Of a stretch of DNA of 64,000 nt, positions 44,007-54,095 are shown in pieces. The translations under genes were made by a program, and so were the position numbers. Numbering within the stretch: the first letter of the stretch is position 1; every line of letters starts with the position of its first letter. The stretch comes from an uncultured Nitrosospira sp. (GTDB taxonomy: Bacteria > Nitrospirota > Nitrospiria > Nitrospirales > Nitrospiraceae): assembly GCA_900696515.1 (NCBI GenBank), contig CAADGK010000056.1, positions 62,001 to 126,000 of the forward strand, read 5' to 3'. The notes under the pieces were generated by a model, which was not told where the DNA came from, searched no databases, and saw only the letters and a list, made by a program, of their open reading frames with translations.

Positions 44007-44684
44007 ATGGTCCGCCTCTTCGCTCATTTTCAGGCGTCAGTCGGCAAGAAGATGATCATGGCCCTGACCGGGCTCGGTCTTGCGGGGTTCGTCATGGCTC
44101 ATATGCTGGGGAATCTTCAGCTGTTCGAAGGGCCCCACGCACTGAACAGCTATGCCGCCTTTCTCCGAGATATGCCGATCGTGCTCTGGGCGGTCCGCAT
44201 CGGATTACTGAGCATTGCGGTGTTTCACATCGGGCTCGCACTCCAGCTGGGCATGCGAAATCGCCGCGCTCGCCCGGTTGAGTACACCGTTCACCGATAT
44301 CGGCAGGCGTCGATCGCTTCCCGCACCATGGCAATCTCCGGGATGGCCCTATTGGTATTTGTCGGATTCCACCTCCTGCATCTCACGGCCGGAGTCATCG
44401 ATCCCGGGTTCAATGATCGCCTCGATGCCGAGGGCCATCGGGATGTCTATAGCAAGGTGGTGCATGCCTTTCAAAATCCCTTCGTGGTCCTCCTGTATCT
44501 TGCCGGCCAGCTGGGGCTTGGTCTTCACCTGAACCATGCGATTGCCAGCAGCATACAGACGATGGGGTTTGAGCATGCGGGGTTGAATCGTCTGCTGAAA
44601 GCGCTCGGCCCTGTGATCGGGCTGATCGTGGTTCTCGGGAACGTTGCGATCATCCTTGCCGTCTTTTTGGGGATCGTGCGGTGA
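44007..44684 (+). CDS. sdhC: Succinate dehydrogenase/fumarate reductase cytochrome b subunit
   Basis: 225 residues, five predicted transmembrane helices, with conserved heme-ligand-like histidines ([29 protein letters not shown]). This is the single-subunit, two-heme (type B) anchor used by fumarate reductases and by Bacteroidetes/Nitrospira-type SDH. It is encoded in the C-A-B order; the stop overlaps the start of sdhA. A TATAAT at 43993-43998, only nine bases before the ATG, may be its -10 (a leaderless transcript), without a clear -35. Confidence 0.88.
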   Translation: MVRLFAHFQASVGKKMIMALTGLGLAGFVMAHMLGNLQLFEGPHALNSYAAFLRDMPIVLWAVRIGLLSIAVFHIGLALQLGMRNRRARPVEYTVHRYRQASIASRTMAISGMALLVFVGFHLLHLTAGVIDPGFNDRLDAEGHRDVYSKVVHAFQNPFVVLLYLAGQLGLGLHLNHAIASSIQTMGFEHAGLNRLLKALGPVIGLIVVLGNVAIILAVFLGIVR

Positions 44685-46597
44685 TGATGAGACTGGATTC
44701 AAAAATTCCGTCAGGACCTCTGGAAAGTAAATGGGATCGGCACCGGTTCAGCGAAAAGTTGGTCAGCCCCAATAATAAACGGAACCTCACCGTGATCGTC
44801 GTCGGTGCCGGCCTTGCCGGCGCAAGTGCGGCATCGACGTTGGGACAACTCGGATATCATGTGTCGTGCTTTTGTTTCCATGATAGTCCCCGTCGGGCTC
44901 ACAGTATTGCGGCGCAGGGGGGCATCAACGCGGCGAAGAACTACCAGGACGACGGCGATAGTGTGGGGCGATTGTTTTATGACACGATCAAAGGCGGTGA
45001 TTTCCGCTCCCGAGAGGCCAATGTATACCGGCTCGCCCAGGTCAGCACGCAGATCGTCGACCAGTGCGTGGCGCTTGGTATCCCCTTTGCCAGGGAGTAT
45101 GGAGGTCAATTGGCGAACCGCTCGTTCGGGGGTGTTCAGGTCTCACGGACATTCTACTGCCGGGGACAGACGGGACAACAACTCCTGTTAGGCGCCTATT
45201 CAGCGCTCTGCTGGCAGATCGAACGCGGTCAGGTCACGATGCATCCGCGCACGGAACTGCTCGACTTGATTCTGGTCGACGGTCAAGCTCGAGGCATTGT
45301 GGCGCGGGATTTGGTCACCGGACGTATCAGCGCTCATATGGCCCATGCCGTGGTACTGGCCACGGGCGGCTACAGCAATGTGTACTATCTCTCCACCAAT
45401 GCGAGCGGGTGTAACGTGACGGCGACCTACCGGGCCTGGAAGCATGGGGCGGCCTTTGCCAATCCGTGTTTTACCCAGATTCATCCGACGGCAATCCCAC
45501 CGGGTGATGTCCATCAGGCCAAGTTGACCCTGATGTCTGAATCGCTCAGGAACGACGGCCGGCTATGGGTGCCGAAGCTGTCAGCAGATCATCGATCGCC
45601 GGGCGATATACCGTTACCCGATCGCGATTACTTTCTGGAGCGTCGATATCCGCGGTTCGGGAATCTTGCCCCGCGGGATATCGCCTCGCGTGCGGTGAAA
45701 GTCGTGTGTGACGAAGGGCGCGGTGTGGGGCCGGGCGGTCGGGGTGTGTATCTGGATTTTTCAGACGTTATGGAGCAACAGGGGTTGGAAGTGGTCCGCG
45801 AGCGATACGGCAATCTCTTCGAGATGTACCATCGGATCACGGGAGAGGATGCGTATCAGGTTCCGATGCGGATTTACCCGGCGCCGCATTATACGATGGG
45901 GGGACTGTGGGTGGATTACAATTTAATGAGCACGGTCCCGGGACTCTTCGTCATCGGCGAAGCCAACTTCGCGGACCATGGTGCCAACCGGTTGGGTGCC
46001 AGCTCCTTGATGCAAGGGCTGGCCGACGGCTATTTTATTCTCCCCTATACGATCGGCCATTACCTGGCGACGGCAACACTCCCGCCTATTCCGGACGATC
46101 ATGCGGAGGCTCGCGAGGCGATACAGCGTGTTGAAACCCGGATTCATCGCTTGCTCACGGTGAAGGGATGTCGAACCGCGGCCATGTTTCATCGAGAGCT
46201 CGGGACGCTCTTGTGGAATCATTGCGGCATGTCGCGCAACGAAAGCGGGCTCACCTCGGCGTTACGAGCGATTCCCACGCTTCGCGAGGAGTTTTGGCGG
46301 GATGTGATGGTACCCGGGTCGGGGAATTCTTTTAATCAGGAGTTGGAGTACGCGGGACGGGTCGCGGACTATCTCGAATTCGCCGAATTGCTCTGTCACG
46401 ACGCCCTCCATCGGCAGGAGTCCTGTGGGGCCCATTTTCGCGAGGAATATCAAACGGAGGATGGTGAGCCGCGGCGCGACGATGCGCAGTTCGCCTATGT
46501 GGCGGCATGGGAGTATCGGGAAGAAACGGTGCCGGTCGTGCATAAAGAGCCGTTGGCGTTCGAGTTCGTTCCTCCGACTATGAGAAGCTATCAGTAG
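44681..46597 (+). CDS. sdhA: Succinate dehydrogenase/fumarate reductase flavoprotein subunit
   Basis: 638 residues. FAD motif [22 protein letters not shown]; the FAD-His region [15 protein letters not shown]; catalytic motif HPTAIPPGD; and [42 protein letters not shown]. It converts succinate and fumarate, in the TCA cycle or in reverse for the reductive TCA cycle. GTG/ATG starts cluster at 44681-44687, overlapping sdhC by 4 bp, so it is co-translated. Confidence 0.93.
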   Translation: MMMRLDSKIPSGPLESKWDRHRFSEKLVSPNNKRNLTVIVVGAGLAGASAASTLGQLGYHVSCFCFHDSPRRAHSIAAQGGINAAKNYQDDGDSVGRLFYDTIKGGDFRSREANVYRLAQVSTQIVDQCVALGIPFAREYGGQLANRSFGGVQVSRTFYCRGQTGQQLLLGAYSALCWQIERGQVTMHPRTELLDLILVDGQARGIVARDLVTGRISAHMAHAVVLATGGYSNVYYLSTNASGCNVTATYRAWKHGAAFANPCFTQIHPTAIPPGDVHQAKLTLMSESLRNDGRLWVPKLSADHRSPGDIPLPDRDYFLERRYPRFGNLAPRDIASRAVKVVCDEGRGVGPGGRGVYLDFSDVMEQQGLEVVRERYGNLFEMYHRITGEDAYQVPMRIYPAPHYTMGGLWVDYNLMSTVPGLFVIGEANFADHGANRLGASSLMQGLADGYFILPYTIGHYLATATLPPIPDDHAEAREAIQRVETRIHRLLTVKGCRTAAMFHRELGTLLWNHCGMSRNESGLTSALRAIPTLREEFWRDVMVPGSGNSFNQELEYAGRVADYLEFAELLCHDALHRQESCGAHFREEYQTEDGEPRRDDAQFAYVAAWEYREETVPVVHKEPLAFEFVPPTMRSYQ

Positions 46598-46638
46598 CCG
46601 GGAAAAGGTGAGTCAGGGGTGAACGAAATACGAGTCGG

Positions 46639-47442
46639 ATGGTTGCACACGTTATGACATTCACCTTGAAGATTTGGCGTCAGAGTAGCCCGTCCGAACA
46701 AGGCCGGTTCGTCACCTATGAGGCGAACGATGTGAGCCCAGGCATGTCGTTTCTGGAAATGCTCGACGGCGTCAATCAGAGACTGCTGAGGAGCGGTGAG
46801 GAGCCTGTGGCGTTCGACCAGGATTGTCGCGAGGGAATTTGCGGGAGTTGCGCATTAGTCATCAATGGCATCCCGCATGGTCCGGATCAGGGCATCACGA
46901 CGTGCCAGTTGTACATGAGACGGTTTTCTGATGGAGCGAGTATTACGATCGAGCCTTGGCGAGCCAAAGCGTTTCCGATCCTGAGAGACTTGGTGGTGGA
47001 TCGCAGTGCGCTGGATCGCATCATGCAGGCGGGCGGGTATATCTCCGTCAACACCGGTGGCGCCGTGGACGGGAATGTTCTCTTGATCGGGAAGGACCAA
47101 GCAGAAACCGCAATGGATGCGGCGTCGTGTATCGGGTGCGGGGCCTGTGTCGCAGCCTGCAAGAATGCATCGGCCATGCTGTTTGTCGCTGCAAAGGTGT
47201 CCCACTTGGCGACTCTTCCACAAGGTAGACCTGAGCGAGCACGCCGTGTGAACGCCATGCTTGACGCGATGGACCGGGAAGGGTTCGGCTCCTGCGGCAA
47301 TCAGTATGAGTGCGAAGCCGTTTGTCCCAAACGCATCACGGTTGGTTTCATTGCCAAGCTTAATCATGAATACCTCCGCGCAGGCATCGTGGAATCCGGG
47401 CTCCCCAATGAACCGGAATCTCCATACGCGGAATCCTCATAG
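46639..47442 (+). CDS. sdhB: Succinate dehydrogenase/fumarate reductase iron-sulfur subunit
   Basis: 267 residues. The plant-type ferredoxin [2Fe-2S] motif is [20 protein letters not shown], with C-x4-C-x2-C; the second domain has [16 protein letters not shown] and [18 protein letters not shown] for the 4Fe-4S and 3Fe-4S clusters. It carries electrons between FAD and quinone. Start: ATG 46639 ([10 protein letters not shown]), with ATG 46654 (MTFTLK) also possible; the sdhA gap is 41 bp. This subunit completes the operon. Confidence 0.93.
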   Translation: MVAHVMTFTLKIWRQSSPSEQGRFVTYEANDVSPGMSFLEMLDGVNQRLLRSGEEPVAFDQDCREGICGSCALVINGIPHGPDQGITTCQLYMRRFSDGASITIEPWRAKAFPILRDLVVDRSALDRIMQAGGYISVNTGGAVDGNVLLIGKDQAETAMDAASCIGCGACVAACKNASAMLFVAAKVSHLATLPQGRPERARRVNAMLDAMDREGFGSCGNQYECEAVCPKRITVGFIAKLNHEYLRAGIVESGLPNEPESPYAESS

Positions 47443-47585
47443 GAACCTCTCCGGGCTCAGGACTTTTCTCTTCCCCCTTACCGGTGGTCCACTCTGATGG
47501 ACGCGGATTGCGCCGGATGGCAATGAGCTTGACTGTGGAGGAAAGGCCTCTATAGTTCGATCAAGGGTTGTGATCAGGTTAGGAT

Positions 47586-48107
47586 ATGTCGGGGAGGATT
47601 ATGGGGCGACAGGGTGTGTGTCCGGAGTGCCGGCTGGAGGGTGCGGTCCGTGTGGAGGTCCGGTCGCCGCGTGAGTTTCTTGCGTCCCTGCTATGGATGG
47701 TGCCCTTCCAGTGTCAACGGTGTGACCACAGGTTTCTCGACCGCCGTTTGAGTCCCATGAGCCTCTCACCGCTTCCTGAACGCCGGGAGCATATGCGTAT
47801 TCCGGTCAGGCTCTGTCTCTCGTTTTCGGGCGGACGGGTACGGGGGGAGGGGATCGTATCCGATCTCTCGTTGGGAGGATGTATTATCCAGAGCGAGGCC
47901 CATGTACGGGTTGACGATATTTTTTACCTTGAGATCATTCTTGCGAAAAATGAGCCGCCGGTCGAGGCCGCAGCCATCGTGCGCTCCGTCAGCGCCCGTG
48001 GCATTGCGTTCAAGTTCCTGCGCAGAGCGCAGGAGGATAAACGCCTCACGGCGTTTATCCAGACACGTTCAGGATCCGACTCATTGGTCCCGTCCAAAGT
48101 CGCCTAG
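47586..48107 (+). CDS. Zinc-ribbon/PilZ fusion protein
   Basis: 173 residues. An N-terminal zinc ribbon has two knuckles, CPEC (12-15 region) and CQRC (about 43-46), separated by about 30 residues. It is joined to a PilZ domain beginning ERREHMRIPVRLCLSFSGG (R-x3-R motif) and ending in the D-x-S-x-x-G motif DLSLGGC, which predicts c-di-GMP binding. The fusion suggests a regulator linked to nucleic acid or protein contacts. ATG at 47586 or 47601. A probable receptor for the GGDEF protein at 42527, by inference only. Confidence 0.83.
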   Translation: MSGRIMGRQGVCPECRLEGAVRVEVRSPREFLASLLWMVPFQCQRCDHRFLDRRLSPMSLSPLPERREHMRIPVRLCLSFSGGRVRGEGIVSDLSLGGCIIQSEAHVRVDDIFYLEIILAKNEPPVEAAAIVRSVSARGIAFKFLRRAQEDKRLTAFIQTRSGSDSLVPSKVA

Positions 48108-48303
48108 CCGACTCTCGCCGATCAGATTCTCTCCGCGCAGCCGGCGGCATTTCTCGTGTGATCCCATCGGTGCCATCAAATGACGTTCTTCCCGGTATGG
48201 AGTCCCTTGACCGACATATCTTCATGGTTATCCCTCATGGTAGTCTGCAAACAGGATTGAGCGTAGGCACAGCGTCCTGAGGGTATTGCCGAAGGAGGAC
48301 ACG

Positions 48304-48906
48304 ATGGGACGTAGTTGGTGGGAAAGGACGGCGATCATCACGATGACGGTCACGGTATTGTCCGTGTCCGGCTGCGGATACAATGATCTGCAAGGTTTGG
48401 ATGAAGATACGAAGGCAGCGTGGAGCGAGGTGATCAATCAATACCAGCGCCGGGCGGATCTTATTCCCAACCTCGTGGCGACGGTCAAAGGGTATGCCGC
48501 TCACGAAAAAGAGACGCTGGAGGGTGTGGTCAACGCCAGGGCCAAGGCAACCGGAATGCAAGTCACGCCGGAGGTGCTGAAGGACCCGGCAGCGTTTGAG
48601 GCGTTTCAAAAGGCTCAAGCGGGATTGGCGTCAGCGTTGGGACGGCTGATCGCGATCGCCGAAAACTATCCCAACCTCAAGGCCGATCAAAACTTCAGAG
48701 ACCTGCAGAGTCAACTGGAAGGAACGGAAAATCGAATCGCCGTGGCCCGCAAACGTTATATCGATCGAGTGGCGGACTACAACAAGATGGTTCGATACTT
48801 TCCGACGAACCTGACCGCGAAGTTTCTCCTACATTTGGAAGAGAGACCCAACTTTACGGTGACCGACGAAAAAGCCGTGGCGACACCGCCGGAAGTAAAA
48901 TTCTAA
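48304..48906 (+). CDS. lemA: LemA-family lipoprotein
   Basis: 200 residues from ATG 48304, which has AAGGAGG upstream. Short signal with lipobox VLSVSG-C (GYND). The LemA core is helical: AWSEVINQYQRRADLIPNLVATVKGYAAHEKETLEGVVNARAKATG..., and ADYNKMVRYFPTNL. LemA proteins are membrane-attached and often co-occur with TPM proteins, as here (two follow). Function unknown. Operon with 48940 and 49820. Confidence 0.9.
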   Translation: MGRSWWERTAIITMTVTVLSVSGCGYNDLQGLDEDTKAAWSEVINQYQRRADLIPNLVATVKGYAAHEKETLEGVVNARAKATGMQVTPEVLKDPAAFEAFQKAQAGLASALGRLIAIAENYPNLKADQNFRDLQSQLEGTENRIAVARKRYIDRVADYNKMVRYFPTNLTAKFLLHLEERPNFTVTDEKAVATPPEVKF

Positions 48907-48922
48907 AAACAGGTTGAGGGCC

Positions 48923-48939
48923 AGGTCAAGGTTGAGGCT
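48923..48939 (+). repeat. 17-bp dispersed repeat, copy 2
   Basis: AGGTCAAGGTTGAGGCT, one mismatch from the minus-strand copy at 32063-32079. It sits directly before the GTG start of the TPM gene and overlaps its ribosome-binding region. Confidence 0.5.
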
Positions 48940-49833
48940 GTGGATCGGAAACAAACAGTCCCAGTTCTCGGATGGGTTGCCTCGTGTGTGATCGTAGCCT
49001 CAACCGTGGCGGTAGCTCCCCGCGCATTGGCGCTTGATGTCCCTCCGTTGACCGGGCGCGTCGTCGATCTCGCTCATGTCTTGCCGCATTCGACCGTGGA
49101 GTCGCTCACGGCTCGCCTGAATGCGCATGAAGGGCAGTCCAGCAATCAAGTCGCCGTCCTGACCATCCCTTCCCTCGACGGTGACCCTCTTGAGGAATTC
49201 GCGCATCGCGTGGCCACCACCTGGAAACTCGGTCGAAAAGGGACGGACAACGGGGTGCTTTTGCTGGTTGCGATCAAAGAGCGCAAGGTCCGAATCGAAG
49301 TCGGGTACGGGTTAGAAGGGGTCTTGACCGACGTTCGATCGGCCCAGATCATCAGAAATGAGATTGTGCCTCGATTTCGGGCCGGTGATATGTCCGGAGG
49401 GATCCTAGAGGGAACCAATGCAATTGTGAAGACCATTGAAGGAACCTATCAGGCGACCGAGAACGTTGCTCCGCACCAAGAGAGTGCCGTTGTCGAGCAG
49501 GTGGTGGTAGCGGTCATGGTCGGACTGTTCGTCGGACTTCTGTTTGCGAATGCGCATCGATTCATCGGCCTGGTCGCCGGCGCAGGGATCTCCACGCTCC
49601 TGGCCCCTTGGGTGGTACCGGCACTGATTGCGAGCGGAGTGACCATGATCTTGCTCCTGCTTATGGGTGCAGTGGGAGCGGGAGGACGGACCACTCGGTC
49701 CCGTGGGGTAGATGATTGGATGTGGTATAGCAGCCGTGGTGGCGGATGGGGTGGAGGGTCGTTCGGTGGTGGAGGGGGATTCGGCGGTGGCGGAGGCGAT
49801 TTCGGGGGAGGGGGTGCCAGTGGAAACTGGTGA
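48940..49833 (+). CDS. TPM-domain membrane protein with glycine-rich tail (YgcG-like)
   Basis: 297 residues from a GTG start. Signal peptide to about 31, then TPM domain: PPLTGRVVDLAHVLPHSTVESLTARLNAHEGQSSNQVAVLTIPSL...GTDNGVLLLVAIKERKVRIEVGYGLEGVLTD. Two transmembrane segments are followed by a Gly/Phe-rich tail (GGWGGGSFGGGGGFGGGG). This is the YgcG/DUF2207-like family, linked to LemA and suggested to be a phosphatase or photosystem-repair-type factor in plants. The 3' end overlaps the next gene. Confidence 0.9.
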   Translation: MDRKQTVPVLGWVASCVIVASTVAVAPRALALDVPPLTGRVVDLAHVLPHSTVESLTARLNAHEGQSSNQVAVLTIPSLDGDPLEEFAHRVATTWKLGRKGTDNGVLLLVAIKERKVRIEVGYGLEGVLTDVRSAQIIRNEIVPRFRAGDMSGGILEGTNAIVKTIEGTYQATENVAPHQESAVVEQVVVAVMVGLFVGLLFANAHRFIGLVAGAGISTLLAPWVVPALIASGVTMILLLLMGAVGAGGRTTRSRGVDDWMWYSSRGGGWGGGSFGGGGGFGGGGGDFGGGGASGNW

Positions 49834-50482
49834 ACGCCTTGAGCTGACGACGCAAGAGCGTGAGCGGATCAGCCTGGCTGTGCATGCGGCGGAGCAGCAC
49901 ACCAACGCTGAGATCGTTCCCATGATCGTTAGCCGGTCAGGACTCTACCGCGATACCCGGCATCGCGCCGGGTTATTGCTCTCCTTAGTTGTCCTGACGC
50001 TCATGCTCACCATGGAAACATTCTGGTTCCCCTGGGGCCGGCATGGCTCCAACGCGGCGTGGCTCGTCTTGGCGACGACTATGGCCTATGGTGGTGGCTC
50101 CTGGCTGGGGACAGTGCCCTGGTGTATTCGCCTGCTGACTCCAAGAGATCGGATGCATCAGAAAGTGCGATTTCGGGCTGAACGCGCGTTCACGACGCAT
50201 GCGGTCTCGCGGACACGTGAGCGTACCGGTGTGCTGATCATGGTGTCGCTCTTGGAACATCAGATTTATGTATTGGCGGATCAAGCCCTTGCCCAACGAG
50301 TTTCGTCGGAGCGCTGGTCCTCGGTCGTCGAGGCTGCGGTCAGCCGGCTGAAAAGGGGAGATCTCGTCGGCGGGCTGTGCCAGGGAATCCAGGTATGTGG
50401 CACGTTGCTTGCCGAGGTAAGCCCAGGTCGCCAGGGCGACAATCCCGATGAATTATCGAATGAATTGGTCATAGAGTCGTAA
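49820..50482 (+). CDS. Second TPM-domain membrane protein
   Basis: 220 residues from GTG 49820, with GGGAGGGG a few bases upstream; GTG 49814 is an alternative. The start overlaps the previous gene by 14 bp. N-terminal LTTQERERISLAVHAAEQHTNAEIVPMIV is a short TPM-like half. Two hydrophobic segments (AGLLLSLVVLTLMLTME, AAWLVLATTMAYGGG) precede a C-terminal domain with TGVLIMVSLLEHQIYVLADQALAQRV, homologous to the TPM core strand set. It completes the lemA operon. Confidence 0.85.
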   Translation: METGERLELTTQERERISLAVHAAEQHTNAEIVPMIVSRSGLYRDTRHRAGLLLSLVVLTLMLTMETFWFPWGRHGSNAAWLVLATTMAYGGGSWLGTVPWCIRLLTPRDRMHQKVRFRAERAFTTHAVSRTRERTGVLIMVSLLEHQIYVLADQALAQRVSSERWSSVVEAAVSRLKRGDLVGGLCQGIQVCGTLLAEVSPGRQGDNPDELSNELVIES

Positions 50483-50597
50483 GCGGCCCATCTCTATCCC
50501 TTGGCACTCAATAAACGCTCGCTATCAACCGATAGAGGAGAGACTCGGCGGGATCATGTGTCCGGCTCGATGAATTTCGACAAGGAGGGCGCATACG

Positions 50598-51125
50598 ATG
50601 TGGAAGAACGAGGAGGGGGTTGGGGGTGAAATGGAGCGAGGGCAGGAGCGGGAACGAGAGCGTGAGCAAGAGCGGTGGGTTGAGGACCGGCGTAGTTCGT
50701 CACCGCGACACAGCGGTCCGATTCTACCGGACGAGGTCGCGTTTGTCGGGCAAGACGTCAACTTCAAAGGTGTGATCACCTACTCAGGGACTGTCCGGAT
50801 CGATGGAGTATTGGACGGAGAAATCCATACCGACGGTGGATTGCTCGTTGGTCCTAAGGCTGTGATTAATGCGAAAGTTACGGCTGGAGCGGTCGTCTGT
50901 CACGGGCATATCACAGGAGATATTGAGGCGACCAGCCAGATCGTGCTCTGTGCTCCGGCCGTTGTGGAAGGCAGTCTGACCACCCCGGTCCTCTCGATGG
51001 AGGAGGGTGTGGTCTTCAATGGGACGCTGGAGATGAAATCCCAGGCCAAGGTCGAAGTGTTGCGGGATACGGACACGAGTCCCATGAATGTGGCCGGCCG
51101 GCCGGCCATTCGACTGGCTGCGTAA
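50598..51125 (+). CDS. Bactofilin-family protein
   Basis: 175 residues. A very charged N-terminus (MERGQEREREREQERWVED) precedes a bactofilin (DUF583) domain: IDGVLDGEIHTDGGLLVGPKAVINAKVTAGAVVCHGHITGDIEATSQIVLCAPAVVEGSL, with the regular beta-helix spacing. Bactofilins polymerise as cytoskeletal scaffolds at the membrane. GAAGGAGG-type ribosome-binding site (AAGGAGGGCG) precedes ATG 50598. The Glu/Arg-rich extension is unusual. Confidence 0.9.
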   Translation: MWKNEEGVGGEMERGQEREREREQERWVEDRRSSSPRHSGPILPDEVAFVGQDVNFKGVITYSGTVRIDGVLDGEIHTDGGLLVGPKAVINAKVTAGAVVCHGHITGDIEATSQIVLCAPAVVEGSLTTPVLSMEEGVVFNGTLEMKSQAKVEVLRDTDTSPMNVAGRPAIRLAA

Positions 51126-51294
51126 ACGACCGCCCGAAGACTCCTGGCGTGCTGTGTGCCGCCTGCGTCAGGAGTTCATCGTCCGCTTGTGTGGCCGGCC
51201 ATGGCGGCGAGTTGCCGGGCCACAAGCGTCCGGCTCACCAGACCACTGGCACCTTCCATAGACGCCCCGAGATTGTTCCGCTAGAATCCCGTCC

Positions 51295-52908
51295 ATGTCA
51301 GAGCCGACCGTCTCCTCCGCTCCACCGCCAAAACCGCAGGACGAAAATCAATCAGTCATCAAGTCGGCCGGCATCATTGGCGTTGCCACCTTCTCAAGCC
51401 GTATCCTCGGGTTTATCCGCGACATGATCATCGCGCGGCTCTTTGGGGCGACTCCGGCCGCCGACGCATTTTTTGTGGCCTATCGGATCCCGAATCTGCT
51501 TCGCGAGCTCTTTGCCGAAGGCTCGATGTCCGCCGCGTTTATTCCTGTCTTCACTGAATACCACACGCTGAAATCGAAAAAAGATGCGTGGGAATTGGCG
51601 AGCGCCGCTTTCACGACATTGCTGACCATCGTGACGGGCATTACGCTCATCGGGATTGTAGGATCCGCCGGCATTGTGTGGCTCTTGGCGCCGGGATTTC
51701 ATGACGACCCGACCCGGTTGGAAATGACGACGATGCTCACGCGCATCATGTTTCCCTATCTCATTTTTATCAGTCTGGCTGCCCTGGCGATGGGAGTGCT
51801 CAATTCATTGCGGGCCTTTGCGGCGCCGGCATTTTCACCGGTCTTTTTTAATCTGTTCATCATCGGATGTGCGCTGTTCCTGGCCCCGGCCATGCCGGAG
51901 CCCATCATCGGAGTGGCGGTCGGTGTGGTGGCCGGTGGCGCCGCGCAGTTTGCGATGCAATTGCCGGGGCTCAGGCGACGAGACATGTTGTTCGGGCTCA
52001 CATTCAATCCGGGCCATCCGGGCGTGAGGCAGATCGGCCGGTTGATGATTCCGTCGTTGCTCGGGTTATCGGTGACACAGATCAATATCACCGTCAGCAC
52101 GATTCTGGGCTCGTTCTTTGCCGGCGGCCCCACGTATCTTTTTTACGGCATGAGACTGATCCAATTCCCTCTGGGTATCTTTGGCGTGGCGTTGGTGACG
52201 GCGATCTTGCCCACGTTGTCCGCGCAAGCGGCACGGGGCGCGATTGACGAACTGCGTACGACGCTCGGGTTCGGACTGCGCATGATCATCTTTATCATGC
52301 TCCCGGCCATGGTGGGGCTGATCGTGCTGCGGACTCCGATCGTGCACCTGGTGTTTGAACATGGCACGTTTACGGCGCACGATACCGCTGAAACCGCCTT
52401 TGCGGTGCTTTGTTATTCCGTGGGCTTATGGGCTTTCGGTGGAGTCCGCATTATCGTCTCGGCCTTCTATTCGCTGAAGGACACCACGACGCCGGTTATT
52501 TCGGCGACCATTGCGGTGGCGGCAAACATTCTGTTCTCGTTGATCCTGATGTCGCACTTGGGGGCGGCCGGGCTTGCCCTGGCCACGGCCCTCGCGGCAA
52601 TGGTGAACGGCGGAATCCTGGTAGCGGTGCTCAACCGGAGACTTGGCGGTGTCGACTGGATGTCCGTGCTCCGATCGGGCAGTCGAGTCGTGGTTGCGTG
52701 TGTTCCCATCATACTGGCCTGCTGGTGGGTGGCCGGCGCAGAGATCTGGACCCATCCGGGTGCGTGGATTGAAAAGACCGCGATGCTGGCGGGTGCGGTC
52801 GGAGGGAGTATCGGGGGGTATGTCGGAGTGCATGCCATGTTTCGTTCCGAGGAACTCGGAGTCCTGTGGCCGATGGTCAGGAGAAAACTTGGCCGGGTGT
52901 TGGGGTAG
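51295..52908 (+). CDS. murJ: Lipid II flippase MurJ
   Basis: 537 residues, 14 predicted transmembrane helices. Start motif IKSAGIIGVATFSSRILGFIRDMIIARLFGATPAADAFFVAYRIPNLLRELFAEGSMSAAFIPVFTEY is typical. Flips lipid II across the inner membrane for peptidoglycan synthesis. Residues 1-25 (MSEPTVSSAPPPKPQDENQSV) are an unconserved tail. ogt follows 13 bp downstream. A long plus-frame extension of ogt into murJ was rejected. Confidence 0.95.
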   Translation: MSEPTVSSAPPPKPQDENQSVIKSAGIIGVATFSSRILGFIRDMIIARLFGATPAADAFFVAYRIPNLLRELFAEGSMSAAFIPVFTEYHTLKSKKDAWELASAAFTTLLTIVTGITLIGIVGSAGIVWLLAPGFHDDPTRLEMTTMLTRIMFPYLIFISLAALAMGVLNSLRAFAAPAFSPVFFNLFIIGCALFLAPAMPEPIIGVAVGVVAGGAAQFAMQLPGLRRRDMLFGLTFNPGHPGVRQIGRLMIPSLLGLSVTQINITVSTILGSFFAGGPTYLFYGMRLIQFPLGIFGVALVTAILPTLSAQAARGAIDELRTTLGFGLRMIIFIMLPAMVGLIVLRTPIVHLVFEHGTFTAHDTAETAFAVLCYSVGLWAFGGVRIIVSAFYSLKDTTTPVISATIAVAANILFSLILMSHLGAAGLALATALAAMVNGGILVAVLNRRLGGVDWMSVLRSGSRVVVACVPIILACWWVAGAEIWTHPGAWIEKTAMLAGAVGGSIGGYVGVHAMFRSEELGVLWPMVRRKLGRVLG

Positions 52909-52921
52909 CAGCGAGCTGAGG

Positions 52922-53443
52922 ATGCGTCACGCCATCATTTTTCAGTCATCATGGGGATGGATGGGTATTGCCGAATCTCCAAAGGGGATCCACACGATTG
53001 TTTTGCCGAAGCGCTCGAAACGAGCAGTCGAATCGGAACTCAGCGCACAATCACGCGAACTATTGCAGGGAGGAGCGTCCGGACGGCTCGAAGTCGCGCA
53101 GCGCCAGCTGCTCGAGTATCTGGCAGGCACACGGCACACCTTTGACGTGCCGCTCGATCTTTCTCAGGGAACGATCTTCCAGCGGCAGGTCTGGCGGGCG
53201 CTCCTCCGTGTGCCGTACGGCAAGCTCCGTTCGTATCAGTGGATCGCCGCGCGTGTGGGCGGGCCACAGTATGCCCGTGCGGTGGGCAACGCGGTCGGTG
53301 CGAACCCGATCCCGATCGTGATTCCTTGTCATCGGATTGTTGCTCAGGATGCCACGCTTGGGGGGTTCTCGGGAGGGCTATCGGTGAAGCGCAAGTTGCT
53401 GTCGCTGGAAGGCACGCTTCGTTACGTGAATGCCGGTCATTAG
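52922..53443 (+). CDS. ogt: Methylated-DNA--protein-cysteine methyltransferase
   Basis: 173 residues from ATG 52922. Active-site PCHR (C136) in PIPIVIPCHRIVAQDATLGGFSGGL; FQRQVWRALLRVPYGKLRSYQWIAARVG is the helix-turn-helix. It repairs O6-alkylguanine and O4-alkylthymine by suicide methyl transfer. The in-frame region upstream lies inside murJ and is not part of the protein. Could be called ada-C-terminal-like or ogt. Confidence 0.94.
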   Translation: MRHAIIFQSSWGWMGIAESPKGIHTIVLPKRSKRAVESELSAQSRELLQGGASGRLEVAQRQLLEYLAGTRHTFDVPLDLSQGTIFQRQVWRALLRVPYGKLRSYQWIAARVGGPQYARAVGNAVGANPIPIVIPCHRIVAQDATLGGFSGGLSVKRKLLSLEGTLRYVNAGH

Positions 53444-53530
53444 TCATTGGTCAATGGTCAAGGACGAAGATGCCTCGATCCAGTTCGCCCATGACTACCG
53501 ACGAATGACCGTTGACCAGTGACTCTCACC

Positions 53531-53998
53531 ATGAAAGCAGTCATTCAACGGGTCACCAGCGCCTCAGTCGAGGTTGAGGGGAAAATCACCGGCCGAATCC
53601 GACAGGGATTAATGGTCCTGTTGGGCGTCGCGAAAGGTGATGACGAGTCCGACGTGCGCTATCTGATCGACAAGATTCGAAGCCTCCGCATCTTCTCGGA
53701 TGAACAAGGGAAGATGAATCGCTCACTGATAGACGTCGGCGGCGCCGTGCTGCTGGTTTCCCAATTCACCCTATTGGGCCGGACAAACAGCGGCCGTCGT
53801 CCGAGTTTTGATGATGCGGCTCCTCCTGAGCTGGCCAAGAGACTCTATGAACAGGTCGCGACCGGCCTGCGGGAGAGCGGGACGGTGGTTGAGACGGGGA
53901 TCTTTGCCGCCCATATGCAGGTGGCCTTGGTGAACGATGGGCCCGTGACCTTTGTATTGGATAGCAGGGAAGGAGGATCCTCTCGACTCAAGATCTGA
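53531..53998 (+). CDS. dtd: D-aminoacyl-tRNA deacylase
   Basis: 155 residues from ATG 53531 ([17 protein letters not shown]). Motifs [17 protein letters not shown] and [11 protein letters not shown] (the Gly-cis-Pro of the family) identify DTD, which removes D-amino acids (and Gly from tRNA-Ala) from mischarged tRNAs. A four-codon in-frame extension was not used. Confidence 0.96.
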   Translation: MKAVIQRVTSASVEVEGKITGRIRQGLMVLLGVAKGDDESDVRYLIDKIRSLRIFSDEQGKMNRSLIDVGGAVLLVSQFTLLGRTNSGRRPSFDDAAPPELAKRLYEQVATGLRESGTVVETGIFAAHMQVALVNDGPVTFVLDSREGGSSRLKI

Positions 53999-54095
53999 GG
54001 CACGAGTTCCGATAGATCGACAAGAGTGAAAACCCGTTCCAGGTCAGGATTTGGTATACTGACCGTAAGCCTCACCGACGACACAGGAGGTGGAG

